Made by a program: the position numbers and the translations under genes. Below the pieces are notes generated by a model that saw only the letters and a list, made by a program, of their open reading frames with translations, was not told where the DNA came from and did no database searches. A stretch of 36,812 nt of DNA, from assembly GCA_035480575.1 (NCBI GenBank), contig DATIHR010000014.1:1-36812 (forward strand), written 5' to 3'. Source of the stretch: PMNU01 sp035480575 (lineage in GTDB: Bacteria; Patescibacteriota; Saccharimonadia; Saccharimonadales; UBA4665). This document shows positions 23,410 through 30,672 of this stretch, in pieces; positions within the stretch are counted from its first letter, which is position 1, and the number at the start of each line of letters is the position of its first letter.

Positions 23410-23422
23410 AAATGATTATATT

Positions 23423-23451
23423 AAAAGACTTCTCTTGGGGAGTCTTTTTTT
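23423..23451 (+). terminator. Rho-independent terminator after tRNA-His
   Basis: AAAAGACT (23423-23430) pairs with AGTCTTTT (23441-23448); weaker pairs continue inward. A run of seven T residues follows the GC part of the stem. Confidence 0.8.
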
Positions 23452-23509
23452 GTACATGGAACGCGGAAAGATAAAGGCATAAGTACTATGATTTATACAA
23501 TATATGTGT

Positions 23510-23515
23510 TATAAT
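23510..23515 (+). promoter_or_regulatory. -10 box with leaderless spacing before the gene at 23522
   Basis: A perfect TATAAT ends 6 nt before ATG 23522. No Shine-Dalgarno sequence is present between them. Confidence 0.5.
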
Positions 23516-23521
23516 AACACT

Positions 23522-24139
23522 ATGTCCGACTTTTCTTCTTCTTTTAATGTACGAGCACATCATGCCCTTCAGCTTTGGAAGGTAGAATATCTTGGCTACA
23601 GCCCGGAAGAAGTAGCGCAAAGCCTTAAAACCGCTGCCGGAGGTCTTCTATCGAAAATTATAAAACCCGGCTATCGCGAAGATGTATACGGCACAACCCC
23701 AGCCGAGAATGAAGCCGCCCTTACTGGCTTGGCTACTTTTTTTCAAAATTTTAAGGATTTAGCCCCTGATGAGCCCGTTACATTTACAGCACTAGGGAAG
23801 GACGGCATCTGCGCAAGTTGTGTGATTGGAAATCACTGTGATAAGATTCGCACTAGGTTTGACGGTGATGCTGAATGGATTAGGGGTTTACGCGATACTG
23901 CCACTGAGCTTGGCCTTGCGACGAATATCCAGTTAGGGAAAACTACAGTAAAATCCTTATTCCCAAAAGAAATAGAAACAACCTTAACGACAGATGCAGC
24001 TACTAGTAAGAAGCTAGTCGGGGATCGTCAACTGCCAGTACGCGCCTTCGCGCTGCCCGTGGACAGGCCTTTGACCAGAGCGAGTATCTGGCGTCAAGAA
24101 CGCAAGCGCGACCATTTAGGCGGGCCAGGCCAGTTCTAA
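23522..24139 (+). CDS. DUF1284-like cysteine-containing protein (205 aa)
   Basis: Start ATG 23522, because TATAAT ends 6 nt before it; the in-frame ATG at 23504 lies upstream of that box. The N-terminus RAHHALQLWKVEYLGYSPEE (12-31) resembles DUF1284 (R-x-H-H-x-L-x-L, then GYSPEF), and the segment GICASCVIGNHC (about 103-114) carries three Cys in the region where that family keeps a cysteine cluster, possibly a metal or Fe-S site. The C-terminal ~60 residues are basic and look disordered. Function of the family is not known. Not part of an obvious operon. Confidence 0.6.
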   Translation: MSDFSSSFNVRAHHALQLWKVEYLGYSPEEVAQSLKTAAGGLLSKIIKPGYREDVYGTTPAENEAALTGLATFFQNFKDLAPDEPVTFTALGKDGICASCVIGNHCDKIRTRFDGDAEWIRGLRDTATELGLATNIQLGKTTVKSLFPKEIETTLTTDAATSKKLVGDRQLPVRAFALPVDRPLTRASIWRQERKRDHLGGPGQF

Positions 24140-24187
24140 CATCCTTCATTATCCCGCCCCACAATAACGATATATAGGAGCACCCCC

Positions 24188-24664
24188 CTAATCGTCCAGA
24201 ATGCCTTTTATACTAAACATACGTAACCCCGCCCCGGGCAGTAGTGTATACATGTCGTGCCCTGCTGCATGGTGCGTTTCCAGCTCGCTATGAAAACGAA
24301 CTGCCGAACACCAAAAATCTACAAGATCATCTAGATTGGAGGCGTCCGTCAAAGGCTCAAGATATGCTTTGTGTCTAGCCATTAATCTTACTCTTATACC
24401 AACTATTGGCCCGACTCGATCATCGGCCGTCGGCGGCTTAAGCTCGATCGGATGGACCTTATCCCCCGTGTCGACAATAATTAGTCCACCTTCATTTTTA
24501 ATGTCCATATGTAATGAATGCGCATCAATCGCCTTACCAATACCGTCCGTGACCCACATAAAGCCCAAATCTGCACGCGCTGACAGCATGTCGTATAAAG
24601 GCCGATATACTGCAGTCTCCATATCATAAAAGGCCGGGGTCTCTGCTCGCTCAAAAGAAGTCAT
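24188..24664 (-). CDS. Hypothetical protein (158 aa)
   Basis: ATG 24664 is preceded by TAGTAT ending 6 nt upstream, a weak leaderless-type -10. No signal peptide or membrane helix. Ordered-looking segments include GGLIIVDTGDKVHPIEL (60-76) and GPIVGIRVRLMARHKAYLEP (85-104). The N-terminus pattern (MWVTDGIGKAIDAHSLH) recalls no family I can name. Divergent from the next gene at 24756. Confidence 0.6.
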   Translation of the reverse strand: MTSFERAETPAFYDMETAVYRPLYDMLSARADLGFMWVTDGIGKAIDAHSLHMDIKNEGGLIIVDTGDKVHPIELKPPTADDRVGPIVGIRVRLMARHKAYLEPLTDASNLDDLVDFWCSAVRFHSELETHHAAGHDMYTLLPGAGLRMFSIKGILDD

Positions 24665-24755
24665 TACGATATACTACTACGCTACTCGTCATAGGTCACG
24701 GCGAGGATAGCTGGGGTGTGGTACGATAATACCTCTGATACAGGGAGGACACAGT

Positions 24756-25103
24756 ATGACACCCGAGGGACACGAAAATTTGGTTCGTTTTTTCCAGGAG
24801 GAGGTGACACGAAAACCTGGCCTTCGTATAGATATCATGCCGCGCCCCATCAAAGGCGAGGACCTTCCGTATTTCGATCTTATATTGCCACCACATGTAT
24901 TCCCCTCAATGGTCTTAAACGCTTTAAGCAAAGTAGGGGATATAATAGAACGCAAGATGAAAAACGAACATCAAACGCTTTTAGGCCGAGTATGTCTGCA
25001 CCACGAGACTACGTATTCAAATTTATCTATGCGTCGCACGTGCATGACATTTCAGGATATTGCCATAGGCCTCCGCAGGGAAGTACAGTTCCCGCCTGAT
25101 TAA
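24756..25103 (+). CDS. Hypothetical protein (115 aa)
   Basis: GGGAGG about 8 nt before ATG 24756 supports the start. The protein has no signal or membrane segment; it appears a small alpha/beta protein (LRIDIMPRPIKGEDLPYFDL, later LGRVCLHHETTYSNLSMRRT). Two nearby His and a Cys (CLHHE, about 80-84) could bind metal, but there is no recognised family. The S51 peptidase gene starts 24 bp downstream with its own -10 box. Confidence 0.6.
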   Translation: MTPEGHENLVRFFQEEVTRKPGLRIDIMPRPIKGEDLPYFDLILPPHVFPSMVLNALSKVGDIIERKMKNEHQTLLGRVCLHHETTYSNLSMRRTCMTFQDIAIGLRREVQFPPD

Positions 25104-25115
25104 ACCGTTCTCTGG

Positions 25116-25121
25116 TACTAT
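25116..25121 (+). promoter_or_regulatory. -10 box with leaderless spacing before the S51 peptidase
   Basis: TACTAT ends 6 nt before ATG 25128. No Shine-Dalgarno sequence is present. Confidence 0.4.
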
Positions 25122-25127
25122 ACACAT

Positions 25128-25730
25128 ATGAAGCTCTACCTATCGTCGGTCGGTATTCCAGACCCTAAGGCCTTTAGGGGGCTGTTCGCACCAAACCAAA
25201 CGCATCAAATTGCCCTTATTACCGATGCCTGGGACAATGCGCCAACAAAAATAAGCGCACCACACATAGAGGCAACACGCCGGGCCATACAAAGCGAGGG
25301 GTTTGGCTGTGAATTCATAGACCTTTCGGATTATCGTTTTAAACCGGACCACTTGGGTGAAGCACTGGCCCAGTACGCCGGCGCATGGGTAACGGGCGGC
25401 AACACATTCTACTTAAACTGGCTCCTAACCGAATGTAATTTTAGTGAGGTACTGCAAACACTCTTTAAGAACAACTTCGTGTATGGGGGCGAAAGCGCTG
25501 GGGCGGTAGTCGCCGGCACTACCCTGCACGGCATAGAAGTACTCGATAACATACTAGAAGCACCTCATGCCGTATGGCAGGGCATGGGACTAGTGCCTTA
25601 CGGCATATTGCCACACTGGGGCGAGGCAAAAGACGAACTTTACCTAAAACGCGCCTACCGCGAGATGGAACAGTTTGGCAATGTCCGCCGGCTGGCCAAC
25701 GATGATTGTATCGTTGTCAACGACAACTAG
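25128..25730 (+). CDS. Peptidase S51 (dipeptidase E-like)
   Basis: 200 aa, slightly short of the usual ~230. The nucleophile elbow is GGESAGAVV with Ser123, and ILPHWGEA supplies the His near 163; the VTGGNTFYLNWLL segment (88-100) is the typical core. S51 enzymes are cytoplasmic serine peptidases that cleave Asp-Xaa dipeptides or related small peptides; the fold is shared with class I glutamine amidotransferases. Exact substrate uncertain. The metal ATPase starts 27 bp downstream, and may be co-transcribed. Confidence 0.88.
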   Translation: MKLYLSSVGIPDPKAFRGLFAPNQTHQIALITDAWDNAPTKISAPHIEATRRAIQSEGFGCEFIDLSDYRFKPDHLGEALAQYAGAWVTGGNTFYLNWLLTECNFSEVLQTLFKNNFVYGGESAGAVVAGTTLHGIEVLDNILEAPHAVWQGMGLVPYGILPHWGEAKDELYLKRAYREMEQFGNVRRLANDDCIVVNDN

Positions 25731-25757
25731 CCGTGTTCTGATATACTTCGTATAAGT

Positions 25758-27599
25758 ATGAAGAAAATATGGCGTTACATTCGGCACTATTATTTGTTTT
25801 ACATTGCACTACTCGCATCGGCTGTAGCACTGCCCCTCCAACTGTGGGTATCGGCGACGGCGAGTAACTGGGTTTTGGCGGTTGCCTGTGGCATCGTACT
25901 GCTACCGCTATTGTGGCGTATGTGGCAAGACCTTGGCGACGGTAAGTACGGTGTAGATATTTTAGCTGCCACTGCAATTATTACCTCAATTGTTTTGCAT
26001 GAATACTGGGCGGCGATGGTTATTGTGCTGATGCTTACGGGTGGTGAAGCGCTCGAAAATTATGCAGAACGCCGCGCCGACAAAGAGCTTGACGCGCTAC
26101 TGCAGCACGCGCCGCACATTGCCCATGTAAAACGCGGCAACAAAGAGGTTGATGTAAAGGCCAGCGCCGTACAGGCTGGCGACACCATTGTTATTAAACC
26201 TGGCGAGATCGTACCTGCCGACGCGGTTATTATAGAGGGCAGCAGCAGCGTCGATGAATCGTCCCTAACTGGCGAAAGCCTACCCATTAACAAAACAAAT
26301 GGCGACGAACTATTGAGCGGCGCCGTAGTAAGCGACGGCCTACTGATTGCCAAAGCGTCACGTGCTGCTAGCGAAAGCCAGTACGCACGCATTATCAAAC
26401 TTGTGCGGGGCGCCCGCGCTTCCCAAGCGCCTTTTGTGCGCCTAGCCGACCGTTATGCAGTACCTTTTACCCTGCTGTCGTTTGCGATTGCCGGCGCAGT
26501 ATGGGCCATAAGTGGTGATGCGATCCGGTTCCTGGAAGTCATTGTAGTCGCTACACCCTGTCCGCTTATTTTAGCGGCGCCGATTGCAATCATTTCGGGC
26601 ATGAGCCGTAGTGCTAAGCATGGCATTATCGTAAAAACCGGCACTAGTCTGGAGCGGCTTGCCCAGGCCAAAACATTCGCCTTCGATAAAACTGGCACGC
26701 TAACCAAAGGCGAACTAAAAGTAGATACTATTAAGACATTCCCGGGGTTCACACAAAATACTCTTCTCACTGCTAGCGCCAGCCTAGAGCAACACTCCAA
26801 CCACGCGCTCGCCCGGGCCATTAGCGTGAACGCTCAAGCAGCCAAGATAGCACTGGTAAAAACCAAAGATATCCGCGAACTAGCCGGCAAAGGCGTCGTG
26901 GGGACCGTGAGCGGCAAAGAAGTAGTAGTCGGAACGCTCAAACTCATGGAGGAGCGTGATGTTGCGCTACCAAAGCCTTTTAACGCTAAAGATTTTACTG
27001 AGCGGAGTACGGCGTTTGTTGCCATAAACGGGACGCTTGCCGGGGCTATTAGTTTTAGCGATGAACTACGCAGTGACGCTACGACCACCCTGGAGCGGCT
27101 ACGCAAACTGGGTATTACAAACTTTATGATGGTAACTGGTGATTCGTCCCGCGTGGCCAATGCCGTTGCTAAAAAACTGAGTATTACCAAGGTAATTGCC
27201 GGCGCACTACCCGGCGAAAAGCTACTCGCCATAGAGGCTGCACAGCGCCCCGTTGCCTTTGTGGGTGACGGCGTTAACGATGCCCCCGTACTGACCGCAA
27301 GCGACGTAGGCGTTGCCCTGGGTGCCAAAGGCTCCGCGGCAGCCACCGAATCGGCCGATGTCGTTATTATGCACGACGAGCTTGCCCGAGTGGCTCAGGC
27401 TACCAGTATTGCCCGCCGTACATTCATGATCGCCAAACAGAGCATTGTTATTGGCATTGCCCTTAGTATCGTATTAATGCTCGTCTTTGCCACCGGTAAG
27501 TTCAAGCCCATTTATGGCGCCGTCATTCAGGAACTGGTAGACGTCGTCGTTATCTTTAACGCGCTCCGCGCTCACAGCGCCGGCAAACACGCCAGGTAA
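25758..27599 (+). CDS. Heavy-metal P1B-type ATPase
   Basis: 613 aa. It pumps metal ions across the cytoplasmic membrane using ATP. No N-terminal HMA domain is present. Two to four N-terminal helices (about 12-95) precede the actuator loop with TGES (171-174), then the ion-site helix with TPCPL (266-270) in place of the CPC of Cu and Zn pumps, the phosphorylation site DKTGT (Asp310), and GDGVNDAP (503-510). The nucleotide-site motif usually written SEHPLA reads SNHALA here (347-352), which may alter ATP binding. Metal specificity cannot be read from a TPC motif. TATACT ends 10 nt before the ATG, giving at most a very short leader. Confidence 0.92.
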   Translation: MKKIWRYIRHYYLFYIALLASAVALPLQLWVSATASNWVLAVACGIVLLPLLWRMWQDLGDGKYGVDILAATAIITSIVLHEYWAAMVIVLMLTGGEALENYAERRADKELDALLQHAPHIAHVKRGNKEVDVKASAVQAGDTIVIKPGEIVPADAVIIEGSSSVDESSLTGESLPINKTNGDELLSGAVVSDGLLIAKASRAASESQYARIIKLVRGARASQAPFVRLADRYAVPFTLLSFAIAGAVWAISGDAIRFLEVIVVATPCPLILAAPIAIISGMSRSAKHGIIVKTGTSLERLAQAKTFAFDKTGTLTKGELKVDTIKTFPGFTQNTLLTASASLEQHSNHALARAISVNAQAAKIALVKTKDIRELAGKGVVGTVSGKEVVVGTLKLMEERDVALPKPFNAKDFTERSTAFVAINGTLAGAISFSDELRSDATTTLERLRKLGITNFMMVTGDSSRVANAVAKKLSITKVIAGALPGEKLLAIEAAQRPVAFVGDGVNDAPVLTASDVGVALGAKGSAAATESADVVIMHDELARVAQATSIARRTFMIAKQSIVIGIALSIVLMLVFATGKFKPIYGAVIQELVDVVVIFNALRAHSAGKHAR

Positions 27600-27602
27600 T
27601 AT

Positions 27603-27860
27603 ATGCCTGAGAGTACTCAGTTCCCTGGTTGCTATTGGGCCACCCCGCGCTCGGAAGATGCCGCTACATTGCTTGAGCGTTGTAAGCTACCAGCAGGAGA
27701 CCCGAATTATTTGGTCTGTAGCGTTGGCCATATAACTACAGACACAGTCGTTATTTTTACTCCGCTCGGTATTGCACCTGATAGGCGCGGTAGGGAAATG
27801 CAAGAAGAATTACGCGAAAAGCTAGGCGGCTTATGGCTTCCGGGAACACTTGCTCAATAG
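27603..27860 (+). CDS. Hypothetical protein downstream of the metal ATPase (85 aa)
   Basis: ATG 27603 lies 3 bp after the ATPase stop, so the two are probably co-transcribed, but no clear ribosome site is seen. One Cys each near 10, 27 and 39 (GCYWATP, ERCKLPAG, LVCSVGHI), no membrane helix. The family is not recognised. A small partner with three Cys beside a metal pump could bind metal; that is inference from position only. Confidence 0.55.
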   Translation: MPESTQFPGCYWATPRSEDAATLLERCKLPAGDPNYLVCSVGHITTDTVVIFTPLGIAPDRRGREMQEELREKLGGLWLPGTLAQ

Positions 27861-27878
27861 CAATAGCCGTACTTAATT

Positions 27879-30293
27879 TTAGGTTGTACCGGCACGTTGC
27901 AGCATGGTTTGCACGTCCTGAGCAGTAATGCGAATTTGTTGGCCGGCGACTGCCTGGCCGGTAAGCATTTGGTTGGCCACGATGTTCTCGACAACCCGCT
28001 GCACCACGCGGCGCATAGGGCGCGCACCTAAACGCGGGTCGTAGCCACTTTGGACTAATAGACGCTTCGCGTCATCGTCCACTGTTACACTCAGGCGTTG
28101 TGTAGCTAAGTTTTTATTGACGCCTTGCAAAATAATATCGATCACCTGTACAAGTTCGTCTGGTGTTAGCGGCCTAAACAGTACGATTTCATCAAAACGG
28201 TTCAAAAATTCTGGCTTAAAGACATTGGCGCTAATAAGCTCGTCGGTGAACTGCTGTTCAAACTGTTCTAGCGCTTCGCCGGCCTCAATATGTTGCCTAA
28301 TTTTATCGGCGCCGGCGTTTGATGTGGCAATAACGACCGCGTCACGGAAGCTTACCTCGCGGTTATTAATATCACGCAAAATACCTTCGTCTAGTAGCTG
28401 AAGCAGCACATTCAATACATTCGGGTGTGCTTTTTCTATTTCGTCCAGCAGCACAACGCTAAACGGATTGCGGGCAATTTGAGCGGTCAGGCTGTGCTGG
28501 TCGTGTACAGCATCGGCAATCAGCCGCTGGACGTCACCCTCGCCGGAATATTCGTTAAGGTCTATACGCACTAAATGGTCTTCGCCGTTAAAGAACACGG
28601 CAGCAACACTTTTAGCGAGCTCGGTCTTACCGACACCTGTGGGGCCAAGGAATAAAAACGTACCAATTGGACGGCCTGCATTACGCACGCCTGCCCGGGC
28701 CCGCCGGAGGGCGTCGCTTACTACTTGCACGGCACGCGTTTGGTTAATCATGCGCTTATGGATCAAGTCTTCTAGGTTTAGGAGGGTCTGGCGTTCGTTC
28801 TCGGTATCTGCCGTACCAACTTTTACTCCTTGGGTTTGCTCGATAGCTTGCTCGACCGATTTTGTCGTAACAAGTTTGCCATCCGCAAAGTTAGCAGCAG
28901 ACTCCAATAGCTTGAGCGCCTTGCCCGGCATGGCCTGCTCGCTCATATAACGGCTACTTAGGCGATAGGCAGCGTCCATAGCCTGGTAGGTGTACAGCAC
29001 ATTTTGCTGGTGCTCGTATACAAAAAATTGATCCTGCATAGCTAATTTGGTTTCATGCTCGTCGGTTGACGGAACCATGACGCGGTTGAGGTGCTGCACC
29101 AGGGCTGGGTTAACTTGGGATATCTGGACCCAGCGCTGCTCGTCGAGCGCCATAATAAGCTGCAGTGCGCCACCCTCCAAAATAGGCATCAGCACGTTGC
29201 TAATATTTACCGCCCCGTTGCCATCCTCAAAAAACAACTGCGCGTCGTCTAAGAACAAGATAATATTCTTAGCTTTCAGGGCTTCTAAACAAATGTTTTG
29301 CACGAGCGCCTCGAGCTGGCCGCGGCCCTGCGCCTGCGAAATAAGTGTCGACGGGTCAAGGGCGACAATTTGACGGAATTGCAAGTTGCGTGGAATGGTT
29401 GGGTCAGCCTCTAGTAGCTTTTTGGCCAGCGCATGCACGACAGTAGTCTTGCCGCTACCTAACCCACCCACCAGTGCAATATTGTGGCGGCCGCCCTGCG
29501 ACAAAACATGGACAATTTGGTTGGCTATATTCTGCCGGCTGGGCAAATCATACTGGGCCGACCCGCGCATATTAATGTGCATGCTGATATTAAACCCAAA
29601 ACGGTCCAGTAACGGCGTATAGCCAAACGACCAGTCGCGGCCTACACCACCAGTGTGGTGTTTTATCGAGGCCGCGGCAATAATTTCTTCGACATGGTAA
29701 TACCATTCGGCACCAGCCAAAATATCTTGCAGACCAATGCGGTACTGGGCCAAATATTGATCTATTGTTGGGATGGTACTAATAAGCCCAGCAGTCACCA
29801 TGCCCGCATCCATTTGGGGCGCCTTTATGGTAGTACGCAGCCGCTCAGCAGCCTCCCATACCTTCGCCGTGTCGGCTTCCTGGGCACTGGTAAGCGATGT
29901 TAAAAATTCGGTGCCAAGCCCAAAACGAGCGCCAAAAAACTTGCCAGCGTGCAAACGCGATACAATCTCGGCTAGCTGCTTAGGCGTTGGACTTTCGGGT
30001 AATAGGCCTAGCAATTCGGGCTCAAGTACGTCTTCTACACCCTGCACATTTTTGCTTGGCGGAATATCGCGCAGCGACCTGTTAAACCCGGCAAACATCA
30101 TAAATGGCCCTGCCAGGCCAGCTACCGCCCAACCAAACGGCGCGCCCATAAGTCCCACCATAACCGCACCGCCCAATACAAGCAGTACACTTGCCGCTAC
30201 CAAAATGACATACACATCCTTATGACCCAGCCGATGCGCCTCGCGCGCCCGGCGTGCCCGCGAACTGTGGTAGTTAAAATACTTTTGGTTCAC
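27879..30293 (-). CDS. Membrane-anchored two-ring Clp-type AAA+ ATPase
   Basis: 804 aa from GTG 30293, which overlaps the TGA of the small membrane gene upstream (GTGA); the ORF's ATG at 30356 would overlap that gene by 67 nt. Two N-terminal helices (about 27-46 and 50-70) anchor it, unusual for Clp proteins. After a domain at about 90-255, AAA-1 has GLGSGKTT (about 277-284) and a Walker B LFLDDAQ (about 347-353); AAA-2 has GPTGVGKT (550-557), LLDEIEKAHPN (about 615-625) and a C-terminal LGARPMRR. No ClpB middle coiled coil and no obvious LGF/IGF ClpP-docking loop are visible, so it may remodel membrane or envelope proteins without ClpP. Sequence family is certain; substrate is unknown. Confidence 0.9.
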   Translation of the reverse strand: MNQKYFNYHSSRARRAREAHRLGHKDVYVILVAASVLLVLGGAVMVGLMGAPFGWAVAGLAGPFMMFAGFNRSLRDIPPSKNVQGVEDVLEPELLGLLPESPTPKQLAEIVSRLHAGKFFGARFGLGTEFLTSLTSAQEADTAKVWEAAERLRTTIKAPQMDAGMVTAGLISTIPTIDQYLAQYRIGLQDILAGAEWYYHVEEIIAAASIKHHTGGVGRDWSFGYTPLLDRFGFNISMHINMRGSAQYDLPSRQNIANQIVHVLSQGGRHNIALVGGLGSGKTTVVHALAKKLLEADPTIPRNLQFRQIVALDPSTLISQAQGRGQLEALVQNICLEALKAKNIILFLDDAQLFFEDGNGAVNISNVLMPILEGGALQLIMALDEQRWVQISQVNPALVQHLNRVMVPSTDEHETKLAMQDQFFVYEHQQNVLYTYQAMDAAYRLSSRYMSEQAMPGKALKLLESAANFADGKLVTTKSVEQAIEQTQGVKVGTADTENERQTLLNLEDLIHKRMINQTRAVQVVSDALRRARAGVRNAGRPIGTFLFLGPTGVGKTELAKSVAAVFFNGEDHLVRIDLNEYSGEGDVQRLIADAVHDQHSLTAQIARNPFSVVLLDEIEKAHPNVLNVLLQLLDEGILRDINNREVSFRDAVVIATSNAGADKIRQHIEAGEALEQFEQQFTDELISANVFKPEFLNRFDEIVLFRPLTPDELVQVIDIILQGVNKNLATQRLSVTVDDDAKRLLVQSGYDPRLGARPMRRVVQRVVENIVANQMLTGQAVAGQQIRITAQDVQTMLQRAGTT

Positions 30294-30667
30294 GGCATTG
30301 GCCCCAAAAGCGCCAAAACAACACCAATAACAGGCAATAGCGGTATAAACGGCCATAGCAGGAGCTGAACAACACCGACAATAACCGCAAACAGTGCGGC
30401 TAAAAGCCCTATGACAATAAACAAACCGCGCACACCGGCACCAAAAAACCGCGAAAACAGTTTATCGCCAAATGCGCGCAATTGGTCTTGCACCGTCTTA
30501 CCACCATTGCCGCCGGCGTCTATTTGCCGGAAGGGGTCAAAGAGCGTCCGCAGCAACAAACCAACCGAAAAGGCCTCTAAAATGGTTGTTACGCGGCCGC
30601 CAATCCGGGAGGCTACCCGCGCCCAACCAGCGCCGTACCACCAGGAAATAACTTCCAGGATCATCAT
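30290..30667 (-). CDS. Small membrane protein coupled to the Clp ATPase (125 aa)
   Basis: A conserved-looking start (MMILEVISWWYGAGW) precedes a hydrophobic or amphipathic region at about 27-48, and two strong helices lie at about 80-103 and 105-122. TATACT ends 7 nt before ATG 30667, suggesting a leaderless mRNA, and the stop overlaps the GTG of the Clp ATPase. This arrangement suggests the two make a membrane complex, with this protein as a membrane partner or adaptor. No family is recognised. Confidence 0.75.
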   Translation of the reverse strand: MMILEVISWWYGAGWARVASRIGGRVTTILEAFSVGLLLRTLFDPFRQIDAGGNGGKTVQDQLRAFGDKLFSRFFGAGVRGLFIVIGLLAALFAVIVGVVQLLLWPFIPLLPVIGVVLALLGPMP

Positions 30668-30672
30668 ACGCT

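Noticed and set aside
23504..23521. In-frame ATG upstream in the DUF1284-like gene
   Set aside because: It precedes the TATAAT box that ends 6 nt before ATG 23522, so it would not be in the transcript.
30294..30356. ATG-initiated extension of the Clp ATPase
   Set aside because: It overlaps the upstream membrane gene by 67 nt, whereas GTG 30293 makes a 4-nt coupling overlap.
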